This document shows positions 39,696-48,501 of a DNA stretch of 64,000 nucleotides, one piece after another. The position numbers and the translations under genes are program-made. The stretch lies in the NCBI RefSeq assembly GCF_019977195.1, contig NZ_AP024643.1, positions 1,116,001 through 1,180,000 of the forward strand. Reading direction: 5' to 3'. Each line of letters begins with the position of its first letter. The first letter of the stretch is position 1. The stretch is from Arthrobacter sp. StoSoilA2 (GTDB lineage: Bacteria > Actinomycetota > Actinomycetes > Actinomycetales > Micrococcaceae). The notes below the pieces were generated by a model. The model ran no database searches, was not told the origin of the DNA, and saw only the letters and a list, made by a program, of their open reading frames with translations.

Positions 39696-40670
39696 ATGGC
39701 GTGGCTTGTAACAGGAGGAGCCGGCTATATCGGCTCGCACGTAGCCCGGGCACTCATGGATGACGGCCACGACGTGGTGGTCATTGATGATCTTTCCAGC
39801 GGCCGGATCGAATTCGTTCCGAAGAGGGCAGCCTTCGAGCAAGGGTCGCTTCTGGACGCCAACTTCCTGAGGGAGACTTTCGGGAAACATGACATTATCG
39901 GCGTGATCCACCTGGCCGGTTTCAAGTATGCGGGCGTCTCGGTCGAATGGCCGCTGCACACCTACTTCCAGAACGTCACCGGCACTGGCAATCTCCTGGC
40001 AGCCATGGAAGCCGCGTCCGTGTCCTCCCTCGTCTTTTCCTCCAGCGCTGCCGTCTACGGGAACACGGCAGCGGAACTCGTGACCGAATCGACGCCTACC
40101 AACCCCGAGTCTCCCTATGGTGAATCGAAGCTCATCGGGGAATGGCTCATAGCGGACCAAGCCAGGGCGACTGGCCTGCGGCACACCTCACTCCGGTACT
40201 TCAATGTTGTTGGCTCCGGCAGCCCGAACGTCAGCGACACGAGCCCGCACAACCTTTTCCCCTTGGTCTTCCAAGCGTTGAAGGACGGTGCGACGCCGAA
40301 AATCTTTGGCACCGCCTATTCCACACCCGACGGAAGCTGCGTGCGGGACTATGTACACGTCTCCGACGTCGCCGCCGCTCATGTGGCAGCTGCCAGGAAG
40401 CTTCAAGATGGCGTGGAACTCGAGGCGGTCTACAACCTGGGCAGTGGTTCAGGGGTTTCTGTCCGGGAGATCATGACAGAGATGGCCTCGGTGACCGGGA
40501 TTCAATTCACTCCGCAAATCTGCGCTGCCCGTCCGGGCGATCCTGCCAGGATCGTTGCCTCCGGCGAACTTGCCCGCCGCGATATCGCATGGGAACCGCG
40601 GCATCGGCTCCGGGACATGATCTCCAGCGCCTGGTCAGCTGCAGGAAACCAGGCCATTTCCGCCTCGTAG
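39696..40670 (+). CDS. galE: UDP-glucose 4-epimerase
   Basis: GalE of the Leloir pathway, 324 aa, interconverting UDP-galactose and UDP-glucose with bound NAD. The Rossmann motif is TGGAGYIGSH, the catalytic Ser is in FSSSAAVYG, and the Tyr/Lys pair is in SPYGESK; the RYFNVVGS segment is typical. GAGGAG lies 9 nt upstream of the ATG. In this operon it would return galactose from the two beta-galactosidases to glucose metabolism. galK and galT are not in the window. Confidence 0.94.
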   Translation: MAWLVTGGAGYIGSHVARALMDDGHDVVVIDDLSSGRIEFVPKRAAFEQGSLLDANFLRETFGKHDIIGVIHLAGFKYAGVSVEWPLHTYFQNVTGTGNLLAAMEAASVSSLVFSSSAAVYGNTAAELVTESTPTNPESPYGESKLIGEWLIADQARATGLRHTSLRYFNVVGSGSPNVSDTSPHNLFPLVFQALKDGATPKIFGTAYSTPDGSCVRDYVHVSDVAAAHVAAARKLQDGVELEAVYNLGSGSGVSVREIMTEMASVTGIQFTPQICAARPGDPARIVASGELARRDIAWEPRHRLRDMISSAWSAAGNQAISAS

Positions 40671-40718
40671 GAGGACACCTTCTATACACATCACGAAAGC
40701 ACTATTCAAAGGAACACC

Positions 40719-40934
40719 ATGATCGAGGCCGCAGAACTGCTGGCAACCGTCACAGCCACGAATAAGAGCACCATGGAAATCAACCTCAACGCCGCAATCC
40801 AGGAAGCGGAGCGTCGCGCCCGCCACGAAGGGCGCCGGGGAATCCTGGTTACCCGGGTTGCCCACGCGCATTTCACGGTGGAGCTGTCGCCGGAAGTCCC
40901 CTATGGGTACACGTACGAGAGAAAGGACAGCTAA
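40719..40934 (+). CDS. Small conserved-looking protein at the end of the galactan operon
   Basis: A 71-residue soluble protein with a good ribosome site (AAAGGA, 5 nt before the ATG). The sequence suggests one charged helix (ATNKSTMEINLNAAIQEAERR) followed by a beta-strand pair ending in VPYGYTYERKD. I do not recognise a family. It follows galE by 48 bp in the same direction and precedes the convergent M23 gene, so it is probably the last cistron. Confidence 0.7.
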   Translation: MIEAAELLATVTATNKSTMEINLNAAIQEAERRARHEGRRGILVTRVAHAHFTVELSPEVPYGYTYERKDS

Positions 40935-40993
40935 GGGCAGGCTCCAAGGGACCCTCATTCCTCCTGCACCTGCCTGGCAGCAAGGTGGACACG

Positions 40994-42712
40994 CTACGGA
41001 GTTAGTGCCGGGGTGGGCGTAGCCGTGATGGTGGCGGTCGCTGTGGGGTCGGTTGTTGGGGTCGTCGTGATGGTTGCGGTGGGAGCGGCCGTAGCTGTTG
41101 GCGTGGGTGAAGCTGTGGGTATAGGCGTTGGGGCGGGTTCAGCCGTTGCTGTCGGCGTGGGTTCTGCGGTCGCTGTTGGGGTCGGTGTTGGGGAACCGGT
41201 TGGTGTCGCGCTCGGAGTTGGGGTTGCCGTTGGTGAAGCGGTTGGTGTCGCGGTCGCTGTTGGGGTTGGCGTTGGTGATGCGGTCGGCGTTGCGCTCGCC
41301 GTTGGGGTCGGTGTTGGTGAAGCGGTCGGGGTGGCGCTCGCAGTTGGGGTCGGCGTCGGCGTTGGGGTAGCTGCGGGTGCTGGAGGCGGCGCAGCCGGCT
41401 CGGGAGCCGACGTCTCCGGCTCGCCAAGTGCGATCCCGAGCGACCACACCGGAACCTCGCCAACCGGCGTCGTTCCTGTTGCAGGTGAGAAGCTTGTGAG
41501 CCTGAGCAGATCCACGGACGACTCTCCATCCAGCGGGATCAGGCTCCACGACGATGGATCCACCAGCACGCCATTCACAATCGTTTCAAAGTGGAGGTGG
41601 CATCCGGTCGACGAACCAGTGGAGCCGACCAAGCCGATGACGTCCCCGGCTTCAACTACCTGCCCCTTGCGCACGGCGCTCGCCTGCAGGTGGTTGTACG
41701 TAGTGATAAGCCCGTTGCCGTGATCGATCTCTATCCGGTTGCCTCCGCCCCAGGCATGCCAGCCCACCTCTCGCACGTAGCCGTCATCGGCAGAATGAAC
41801 CGGTGTGCCACAGGCCGCTGCGAAGTCCTGCCCTGTATGGAATTCCCCTGGAGCACCTGTGATGGGACTGGTGCGCCGTCCAAAAGGTGAACTGGGACGC
41901 AGGTTCAGCAGGGGTGACATCAACGTGCCTGGTCCAGGCCGCACATGACGGGACGCGGGGCTCCCAACCGATGTTTGCCACGAAGCAGGGCCGGAACAGG
42001 GGAGTGTCAGCGGACCCTGGGAACTCAGGAAGCCCACGATTTCCTGGGCCAGCTGCCGGTACTTGGTGTAGTGGTCCGAATCCTGGTTCCGCTGTACCTG
42101 ATGGATGGCCAGGCTGGAAGGCAGAAGCTGCCAGTCCTTGATGCCCTTCAGGGCAAGGAAGAAACTGGTTGCGCTGACGAACGGATCCATTCGATCGGCA
42201 TAGGAGCCCCATGCCCCGTTGGCGCGCTGCTGGAACAACCCGCGGGAGTCCGGCCCTGCGGCGTCGCCGTAATCCTTGCTTTCAAGGGAAGATTCGCCAA
42301 GCGCGGCTTGTACCCCCAGGATTTGGGCATCGGATGGCAGGCCCAGCTTTTCCGCGGCCACCATGATGGCCGAAGCATTGCGGAGCTGGACGTCTGAAGG
42401 GGCGCCGGTGGTGGATGCCGGTCCAAACGCTGTCTGTTGACACAGCGTAGTACCCAAGGGGTTGGCAGGCGCGGGCTCAACCGTTCCCGAAGGGTTGGTG
42501 GCCTGACTCGGAGTGTCGTTCGTGGACCAGTTCGCTGCTGAGGGCGCATCGCCGGATGAATCTGTCCGGATCTGCTGGACGGCTGGGGGCGCCGGGGTGA
42601 CCGCTCCGGATTGGAAGCAGCCAAGCATGGCAGCGGCCGCGATAACCGCTAACGGAAAGCGGGCGTGCCCACGGAGCCGCGCCGGGCCTTTGTCAGGAGT
42701 CTTGTTGTTCAC
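40994..42712 (-). CDS. M23 peptidoglycan endopeptidase lipoprotein with Thr/Pro wall-spanning tail
   Basis: Exported cell-wall enzyme, 572 aa. GTG 42712 is the likely start: AGGAG lies 8 nt upstream and a lipoprotein signal follows (AVIAAAAMLGC). Domains: a Pro/Ser linker; a helical lysozyme-like segment (LGVQAALGESSLES, DSRGLFQQR, about 115-245) that may bind or cut glycan; an M23 (LytM) metallopeptidase domain with zinc motifs HTGQDFA and HLHFE; and a roughly 130-residue tail of Ala-Thr-Pro-Thr repeats encoded by low-complexity DNA (about 41000-41390). Such tails can span the wall. The combination suggests wall remodelling. It is convergent with the galactan operon. Confidence 0.85.
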   Translation of the reverse strand: MNNKTPDKGPARLRGHARFPLAVIAAAAMLGCFQSGAVTPAPPAVQQIRTDSSGDAPSAANWSTNDTPSQATNPSGTVEPAPANPLGTTLCQQTAFGPASTTGAPSDVQLRNASAIMVAAEKLGLPSDAQILGVQAALGESSLESKDYGDAAGPDSRGLFQQRANGAWGSYADRMDPFVSATSFFLALKGIKDWQLLPSSLAIHQVQRNQDSDHYTKYRQLAQEIVGFLSSQGPLTLPCSGPASWQTSVGSPASRHVRPGPGTLMSPLLNLRPSSPFGRRTSPITGAPGEFHTGQDFAAACGTPVHSADDGYVREVGWHAWGGGNRIEIDHGNGLITTYNHLQASAVRKGQVVEAGDVIGLVGSTGSSTGCHLHFETIVNGVLVDPSSWSLIPLDGESSVDLLRLTSFSPATGTTPVGEVPVWSLGIALGEPETSAPEPAAPPPAPAATPTPTPTPTASATPTASPTPTPTASATPTASPTPTPTATATPTASPTATPTPSATPTGSPTPTPTATAEPTPTATAEPAPTPIPTASPTPTATAAPTATITTTPTTDPTATATITATPTPALTP

Positions 42713-42901
42713 CAAACCCGCTCCTGACATGGATCCGTGCCCGGCGAAAAGTGTTGGAGGTCCACACCATTGTCTGGATCCGATCACTGCATGTTACGGG
42801 TACTGCATGTCTATGGGAATGACAGGCCCACGTCAAGGCTTTCCGCATACTGCGGTGCTCCAAATCCAGATGCTTGGCTAAGTCAAACAAGGTAAGTTGG
42901 C

Positions 42902-45136
42902 ATGGTGACCCCCTCCGTGAAGCCTGCCATTGACCGCGCCCCCGGAATCTCCAAGGAGATCGAGGACGCGGCCTGGTATGTGCTGGGCCCGGCACTTCAA
43001 GGGAGACCTTCAGCGCTGGACGGGCGCACGCTGACCTGGACGGCAGACGCCGCCGGGGAGCTGCTGGAACGCCTCGAGCGCGGCGTGGAAGATTCCAAAG
43101 CGCCCATGATGACCAACCTCCGGCAAAACCTTGAAGGCGCCTCCCGGGAAGCCAAGCTGCTGGCCGTGGAGTTGCTCTTCCTTCAGTCCTTGCCGCTGGC
43201 CCATGAGGTCAAGTCGCTCAGGGTGAAGCGTGCCCGTGTGGCGGAGGCTGCCTCCTGGGTAGAGCCCCCGATCGAGTTGCCGGAACAGCTTTATGAGGGC
43301 ATGACGGACCACGGCGTGATCCGCGACCGTACCGCCGAGTTCAACTGGACCATTTGGGACCACCTGAAATGGCTGTGCCGCTTTGTCGCGCACGTTGACA
43401 GCCAAAGCACGGAAACCATCGACCAGGCGCTCGCTGATCCTTTGAAGTTCCATGAACTTGCGGTCGGAACACCAGAGGACCAGCCGGCCCTGCGCCGCAG
43501 TATTGAGTATTTGGTATGGCCCAGCTACTTCGAGCCTGTGGTGGCTGACGTGGAGCGCCGGGAGATTCGTGACGCTTTCGCCTCACTCGTTGGTGGCGCC
43601 GGGGGCGATACCGAAGAGGACGTGACTGCGGACATCCATCGGATCCGGCTGCACCTGGACGAACAAGCCGGCCAGCGCATCGACTGGTACGCGCGCCAGC
43701 TGGTCAGCCAATGGCGGAAGGTGGGAGACCCCGGCCGCCGCTCTTGGTTGCTGCGCACCCATCACGACAACGCCGACCTTCTGGCTGCCTGGGTTGCTGA
43801 AGAGAAAGCCACCCTGGACGTTGAGCACCTCCGCTCGCTCACTGCAGGAGTCACTGCCGGTGTGGTCCAGCATGCCGTGGACGAGGATTACAAGCACCTG
43901 GGCTATGTGGAGCGCGAGGACACCAAGACGGCGGTCTTCGCCTTCCTCACGGTGATGAAACCCGGTGACCTTACGCTCTACCAGCACGCCGGACGCGTCC
44001 GGGTGGGAGTCGTCCTTGGCGAGCCCGAACACCACGAGGACAACCGCCGCATCCGCCGCAAGGTCCGCTGGTTCGAGGACAGTTACGCCATCACCGAACT
44101 CCCACGCCATGCACAGCGGCAATTGTCCACGCCCGGGATCATCGTGGACGTCACAAGGGTCATTCAGGCGTTGCAGGAACTCCTTCCGGTAGAAGCCGAA
44201 ACCGATGGCGAGGACGAAGCGCCGCCCACCGCCGTCGTCGAGGTTGTCCAGCAGGGTTTCCGGCCGTTGACGGAAGAGTTCGCAGCTTCCCTTCACATGG
44301 ACCTTGAGCCGCTGAAGGAAATCGCCGAGCTGCTCGAAGAGAACCGCCAACTGGTTCTTTACGGACCTCCAGGTACCGGCAAAACGTACCTTGCCAAGCA
44401 CCTCGCTGCCGAGCTCGCCGGCGACAGCACCGATGAACGCGTGAAGCTGGTGCAGTTCCATCCGTCGTACGCGTACGAGGATTTCTTTGAGGGTTACCGG
44501 CCGGACAAGACCGACGACGGCCAGGTCTCCTTCAAGCTCGTGGCCGGACCGTTGCGTCGGCTCGCGGAGGAAGCAGCCAAGCCGGAGAACGCGCACAAGC
44601 CGTACTTCCTGATCATCGATGAGATGAACCGTGCCAACCTGGCCAAGGTCTTCGGCGAGCTGTACTTCCTCCTTGAGTACCGTGACGACCGCATTTACCT
44701 CCAGTACAGCCCCAACGAGCCCTTCAGCCTGCCGGACAACCTGTACATCATCGGCACCATGAACACAGCTGACCGTTCCATCGCCATGATGGACGCCGCC
44801 ATTCGTCGTCGTTTCGCGTTCATCGAGCTGCATCCCAAGGTGGAACCGGTCAGGGGCTCGCTGCGGCGCTTCCTTCAAGCCCGCGGCCTGGACACGCTCA
44901 ACGCGGATCTCCTGGACGCCCTCAACGACGCCATCGATGACTGGGACCGGGACCTGATGATCGGGCCGTCCTACTTCATGAAGAACGCTGCCCAAAACCC
45001 CACAGGGCTTCGCCGGATTTGGAAGTACGAGCTCATGCCGTTGCTGGAGGAGCACTACCACGGGCAACTGAACCGCGCGCAGTTGGAGGAACGCTTCGGC
45101 CTGGACCAATTGCTGGGACGACTTGCTGCCCGCTAA
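42902..45136 (+). CDS. mcrB: McrB-like AAA+ GTPase of a modified-DNA restriction system
   Basis: Motor subunit of an McrBC-type (type IV) restriction system, 744 aa. The C-terminal AAA+ domain (about 470-740) has Walker A GPPGTGKT, Walker B YFLIIDEMNRAN and the McrB-type GTMNTADRS motif. In front of it, about 335-400 (MKPGDLTLYQHAGRVRVGVVLGE...RRKVRWFE) resembles EVE/PUA-type modified-base reader domains. The first 330 residues are helical and unassigned. The adjacent mcrC-like nuclease gene overlaps the end of this gene by 14 nt. The system should cut DNA bearing modified bases, such as hypermodified phage DNA or foreign methylation (family knowledge). Confidence 0.87.
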   Translation: MVTPSVKPAIDRAPGISKEIEDAAWYVLGPALQGRPSALDGRTLTWTADAAGELLERLERGVEDSKAPMMTNLRQNLEGASREAKLLAVELLFLQSLPLAHEVKSLRVKRARVAEAASWVEPPIELPEQLYEGMTDHGVIRDRTAEFNWTIWDHLKWLCRFVAHVDSQSTETIDQALADPLKFHELAVGTPEDQPALRRSIEYLVWPSYFEPVVADVERREIRDAFASLVGGAGGDTEEDVTADIHRIRLHLDEQAGQRIDWYARQLVSQWRKVGDPGRRSWLLRTHHDNADLLAAWVAEEKATLDVEHLRSLTAGVTAGVVQHAVDEDYKHLGYVEREDTKTAVFAFLTVMKPGDLTLYQHAGRVRVGVVLGEPEHHEDNRRIRRKVRWFEDSYAITELPRHAQRQLSTPGIIVDVTRVIQALQELLPVEAETDGEDEAPPTAVVEVVQQGFRPLTEEFAASLHMDLEPLKEIAELLEENRQLVLYGPPGTGKTYLAKHLAAELAGDSTDERVKLVQFHPSYAYEDFFEGYRPDKTDDGQVSFKLVAGPLRRLAEEAAKPENAHKPYFLIIDEMNRANLAKVFGELYFLLEYRDDRIYLQYSPNEPFSLPDNLYIIGTMNTADRSIAMMDAAIRRRFAFIELHPKVEPVRGSLRRFLQARGLDTLNADLLDALNDAIDDWDRDLMIGPSYFMKNAAQNPTGLRRIWKYELMPLLEEHYHGQLNRAQLEERFGLDQLLGRLAAR

Positions 45137-46424
45137 GGCCGTCCCGCCACGCCCGCGGCGGCCACCGGCAAGTGCCGGTACGGCGCGTACGGCTGCCGGG
45201 ACCCGGCACATCGTCATGGACGAGCTCTCACGGGGAGTCGTTGACAAGCTCGACCCCCCAACCGCTGCGTTCATCAACGCCAGTGGGCTGGCGAAAGCGT
45301 CACCGATTGGCATGGGCCTCTACAGGATCGAACCCGTCGGCAAAGTCGGCTCGGTAAGGACTTCCACCGTCCAGCTCGAGGTTCGCCCCAAGGACCGGCT
45401 GGGCCTCAGCCGCTTGCTTTTCCTCCTCAGCTACGCCGGCGATCAAGGCTTCCGCGACCACTCGGTGGAAGCCGTTGAGCACCCTGATCTGTGGAGTGCC
45501 CTGGCCGAATCGCTGGCCCAGCTGGCTGACCGCGCGCTGAGCCGCGGCGTCCTTCAGGGCTACCTCACCATCGATGAATCGCTGCGGACCGTGAAAGGCC
45601 GCATCCGCATCTCGGACCAGATCTCCCGCAGGCCCGGAATGATGGTGCCCTTGGAAGTGTCCTACGACGAATTCACCGAGGACATCGCCGAAAACCGCAT
45701 CCTTCGCGCTGCCTTGGAACGGATGGGGAAGGTGCCAGGCGTCCGGGCCGACGTCCTGAGCCGCTTGCGCCAACTGAAGGGAAAGCTCGACGCCGTCACC
45801 CGCCTTCAGTCCGGAGCCCCCCTGCCGCCCTGGCGGGCCAACCGAATGAATCTCAGGTACCACGCCGTTCTGCGGCTCTCGGAGGTCATCCTGCGCAATG
45901 CCTCGGCCGAGGCCGGAGAAGGGAAGCAGCAGACCGCTTCCTTTGTGGTGGATATGGCACAGGTTTTCGAGGAGTTCGTGGGCACGGCTTTGCGGCATGC
46001 GATGAATGCCTATCCTGGGGAAATGCGCCTCCAGTATGGGGCGCTGCTCAATGAGGCTGTCCGGGACACGGATCGACTGACAGTCCGCCCCGACGCCGTG
46101 CACTTCCTGGGCGGGAGGCCCGTGGTGGTCTACGACTCCAAGTACACGGCGGCAGGAGATGCCGGTGCTTCACTGAATGCGGACCATTACCAATTGCTGG
46201 CGTACTGCACCGCGCTCCGGGTCCCGACGGCATGGCTTGTCTACGCCGGGCCGGGGGAGATGAAGCTGCGAAGGATCCTGAACACGGACATCGACATCGT
46301 GGAGTATCCGCTGGACCTGTCCCTCCCGCCGTCGGAGATCCTGGCCGCCGTGGCAGATCTCGCGGAACAATCGTGGGGCGAGGTAGTGCGTCAGGCTGTG
46401 GCGGGAAGAACGGCCTCAGACTAG
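45123..46424 (+). CDS. mcrC: McrC-like nuclease subunit
   Basis: Nuclease partner of McrB, 433 aa. The N-terminal part (about 60-270) has the McrC-type fold that contacts the GTPase ring (QLEVRPKDRLGLSRLLFLLSYA). The C-terminal PD-(D/E)xK nuclease shows RPDAVHF and VVYDSKYT, giving the Asp and Asp-x-Lys residues. TTG 45123 inside the mcrB 3' end is the first possible start; translation could begin later, as residues 1-30 are Pro/Ala/Arg-rich and unlike the family. It is translationally coupled to mcrB. Confidence 0.88.
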   Translation: MLPAKAVPPRPRRPPASAGTARTAAGTRHIVMDELSRGVVDKLDPPTAAFINASGLAKASPIGMGLYRIEPVGKVGSVRTSTVQLEVRPKDRLGLSRLLFLLSYAGDQGFRDHSVEAVEHPDLWSALAESLAQLADRALSRGVLQGYLTIDESLRTVKGRIRISDQISRRPGMMVPLEVSYDEFTEDIAENRILRAALERMGKVPGVRADVLSRLRQLKGKLDAVTRLQSGAPLPPWRANRMNLRYHAVLRLSEVILRNASAEAGEGKQQTASFVVDMAQVFEEFVGTALRHAMNAYPGEMRLQYGALLNEAVRDTDRLTVRPDAVHFLGGRPVVVYDSKYTAAGDAGASLNADHYQLLAYCTALRVPTAWLVYAGPGEMKLRRILNTDIDIVEYPLDLSLPPSEILAAVADLAEQSWGEVVRQAVAGRTASD

Positions 46425-46481
46425 CCTGAGATCGTCGGCTCAATGAACTCCGGCGCAGTGGAAATTTTCGAGGGAGGCATC

Positions 46482-46727
46482 ATGGCTCGCAGGAAATCGT
46501 GGCGCGATATGAGCAAGGGCCAGCGGATCATGCTCATTGTCAGCGGAGCCATAAATATGGCACTGCTGGGTGCAGCGCAACGGAGCATCGGAAAGACCCC
46601 CGACTCCAGAATCAGGGGGAAGAAGGCTATGTGGCGCGCTGTTTCGTTCATCAACTTTTTCGGACCGGTGAGCTACTTCCTCTTCGGCCGCCGTCGTGAT
46701 GCCGCAGTAGCAGGCACAGCGCGCTAA
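46482..46727 (+). CDS. Small membrane protein, PLDc_N type
   Basis: An 81-residue protein with two probable transmembrane helices (IMLIVSGAINMALLGAA; FINFFGPVSYFLF). The NFFGPVSYFLFGRR ending is the pattern of the PLDc_N/cardiolipin-synthase N-terminal domain found alone in many actinobacterial proteins of unknown role. ATG 46482 with AGGGAGG upstream is preferred over ATG 46443. It is convergent with the histidine kinase gene, with 3 bp between the two stops. Confidence 0.8.
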   Translation: MARRKSWRDMSKGQRIMLIVSGAINMALLGAAQRSIGKTPDSRIRGKKAMWRAVSFINFFGPVSYFLFGRRRDAAVAGTAR

Positions 46728-46730
46728 CGC

Positions 46731-48401
46731 TCAGGCGGGCATCTTCACGAGGAAGGTTGTGCCCCGGCCGGGTTCGCTTTCCAGCGTGATGGTTCCGCCG
46801 TGCGCTTCAACGATCGCCTTGCTGATGGGCAGTCCAAGCCCGACGCCGGGAATGGTGCTGTTGCGTACGCCGCCGGCCCGGAAGAACTTGGTAAAGGCCT
46901 CGGACTGCTCTTCTTCCGTCATGCCCATGCCGGTATCGGAGACGCGGCAAAACACAAAATCCTGGTCCTCCCACGCGGCAACTTTCACGTCTGCGCCTTT
47001 GGGGGAGTACTTGATGGCGTTTGATACCAGGTTGTCCAGGACCTGGGCTATTCGTGAGGAGTCCACGTGGGCCTCCAAGGACTCAGGGACATCCATGGAC
47101 AACCGGATGCCCGCTTTGGCTGCCCGGGGACCGGCTGAGCTCACGCTTCCCCGGACCAGCTCAGCCACGTCCACCGTGTGCGGCTGAATGACCATTTGGC
47201 CCGAACGCACTGCCAACAAATCCGATACCAGGGTAAGCAGCCGTTCGGCGTTCCTTCGAACGATGTCGAGTTGCCTCCGGGACGACGGATCCAGGGAACG
47301 GGGATCATCCAGCAGGAGCTCCACGTAGCCAAGGATGGACGTCAGCGGCGTACGGAATTCATGGGAGACGTTGGCGACGAAGTCGTCCTTGGCGGCCAGG
47401 GCATTGACCAGATCAGTGACGTCGCTAAAGACAACAACCGAGCCGGCGAAGTTCCCGTCGTCGTCAACCATGGGGCGGGCGCTTGTGGTGAAGGCACGCT
47501 GGTCTGCTCCGGAACCAAGCCACACTAGTTGATCCGTGAACCTTTCCCCCAAGACCGCGCGTCGGACTGGACGGCGGTCAGTGGGCAGCGGCGTGGTCCT
47601 GTCCTGGTCGAAGACGAGCAGTTCGGATTCGTTTGGATCGTCATTGCCCGGAGGAGTTGCCAGCGAGTGGGTCTGGCGCTGGCGGCGGTTCATGAGGACG
47701 TCATGACCTTCGCCGTCTACTGCCACCACACCCAGCGGCAAGGCTTCCATGACTGTGTTCAAGAGCCGTTCCTGCTTGGTGCTGACATTGAGCGCCTTCT
47801 TTAGTTCCTCGTCCTTTTGCTCCAATGCACGCTGCTGGCGCACCATGCTCAGGGTCAGCACACTCACGGACACGCCGATGCCAAGTATGAGGATTGGGAA
47901 GAGCAGGGGCTTGGTGAGATCCTGCTCGGTCAGCGATCCCTTGACGAACAAGGGGGCCCAAACAATGCAGAGCGGACCGACGAATGACAAGGCAATGGCC
48001 AGTCTTGGGTACAGGCCGGATGCACACAGCCAAATGACAGGCAGGACCACCAGGACACTGAGCCCTGTGAGCGCTTCCTGCCCTCCTTCCCTGCCGAAGG
48101 AAATAGAGACCATGTCCAGGATCGGTATCACCAGGAAGCTGGGGAACGGCAACCGGTGCCACGGCACAATGACGCACACCGCCAACAGGAATGCCTGGCT
48201 GAGCAGGAAGAGGAGGAACAGGGGATTTTCGAGGGTGGCCGGGAAAAACAGCCACACCAGAATCGCCGAAATGCACACGCAGACGGATAGCGGCAATTGG
48301 CTGAGAACCACCCGCATTCGCAGGGTGTGTTCGTGGAATGAGCGCCGAAAAACCAGGAGTTTCTTCTTCTCGCCAAGATCCCAGGTGGTTGGGCGGGTCA
48401 C
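46731..48401 (-). CDS. Sensor histidine kinase with PAS domain
   Basis: Membrane histidine kinase, 556 aa. Five to six N-terminal hydrophobic helices (about 28-190) form a MASE-like membrane sensor with no large outside domain. A PAS-like domain follows (about 205-330: LLNTVMEALPLGVVAVDGEG), then the HisKA dimerisation helix with the phosphorylated His in FVANVSHEFRTPL, then the ATPase domain (N-box DNLVSNAIKYS, G-boxes DTGMGM and GVGLGL). It starts at GTG 48401. The divergent response regulator gene at 48502 is the probable partner. The signal is unknown. Confidence 0.93.
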   Translation of the reverse strand: MTRPTTWDLGEKKKLLVFRRSFHEHTLRMRVVLSQLPLSVCVCISAILVWLFFPATLENPLFLLFLLSQAFLLAVCVIVPWHRLPFPSFLVIPILDMVSISFGREGGQEALTGLSVLVVLPVIWLCASGLYPRLAIALSFVGPLCIVWAPLFVKGSLTEQDLTKPLLFPILILGIGVSVSVLTLSMVRQQRALEQKDEELKKALNVSTKQERLLNTVMEALPLGVVAVDGEGHDVLMNRRQRQTHSLATPPGNDDPNESELLVFDQDRTTPLPTDRRPVRRAVLGERFTDQLVWLGSGADQRAFTTSARPMVDDDGNFAGSVVVFSDVTDLVNALAAKDDFVANVSHEFRTPLTSILGYVELLLDDPRSLDPSSRRQLDIVRRNAERLLTLVSDLLAVRSGQMVIQPHTVDVAELVRGSVSSAGPRAAKAGIRLSMDVPESLEAHVDSSRIAQVLDNLVSNAIKYSPKGADVKVAAWEDQDFVFCRVSDTGMGMTEEEQSEAFTKFFRAGGVRNSTIPGVGLGLPISKAIVEAHGGTITLESEPGRGTTFLVKMPA

Positions 48402-48450
48402 GGCGCAACCACCTGGAATGGAGAAGAAAGTCGGTTCATGAGATCAGCCT

Positions 48451-48487
48451 AACCATAATGGTTATACTTCGAAGGGTTATCGAAGGG
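48451..48487. promoter_or_regulatory. Palindrome and direct repeats between kinase and regulator genes
   Basis: AACCATAATGGTT (48451-48463) is a perfect palindrome with a central A. TCGAAGGG occurs at 48469-48476 and 48480-48487, 11 bp apart, the spacing typical of OmpR-family response regulator sites. They lie in the 100-bp divergent promoter region, so autoregulation is plausible. Confidence 0.45.
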
Positions 48488-48501
48488 GCTGAGGGGCAGC
48501 G

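Noticed and set aside
41000..41390. Low-complexity repeats after the small galactan-operon gene, possible array or satellite
   Set aside because: They encode the Ala/Thr/Pro tail of the minus-strand M23 protein, whose frame stays open throughout.
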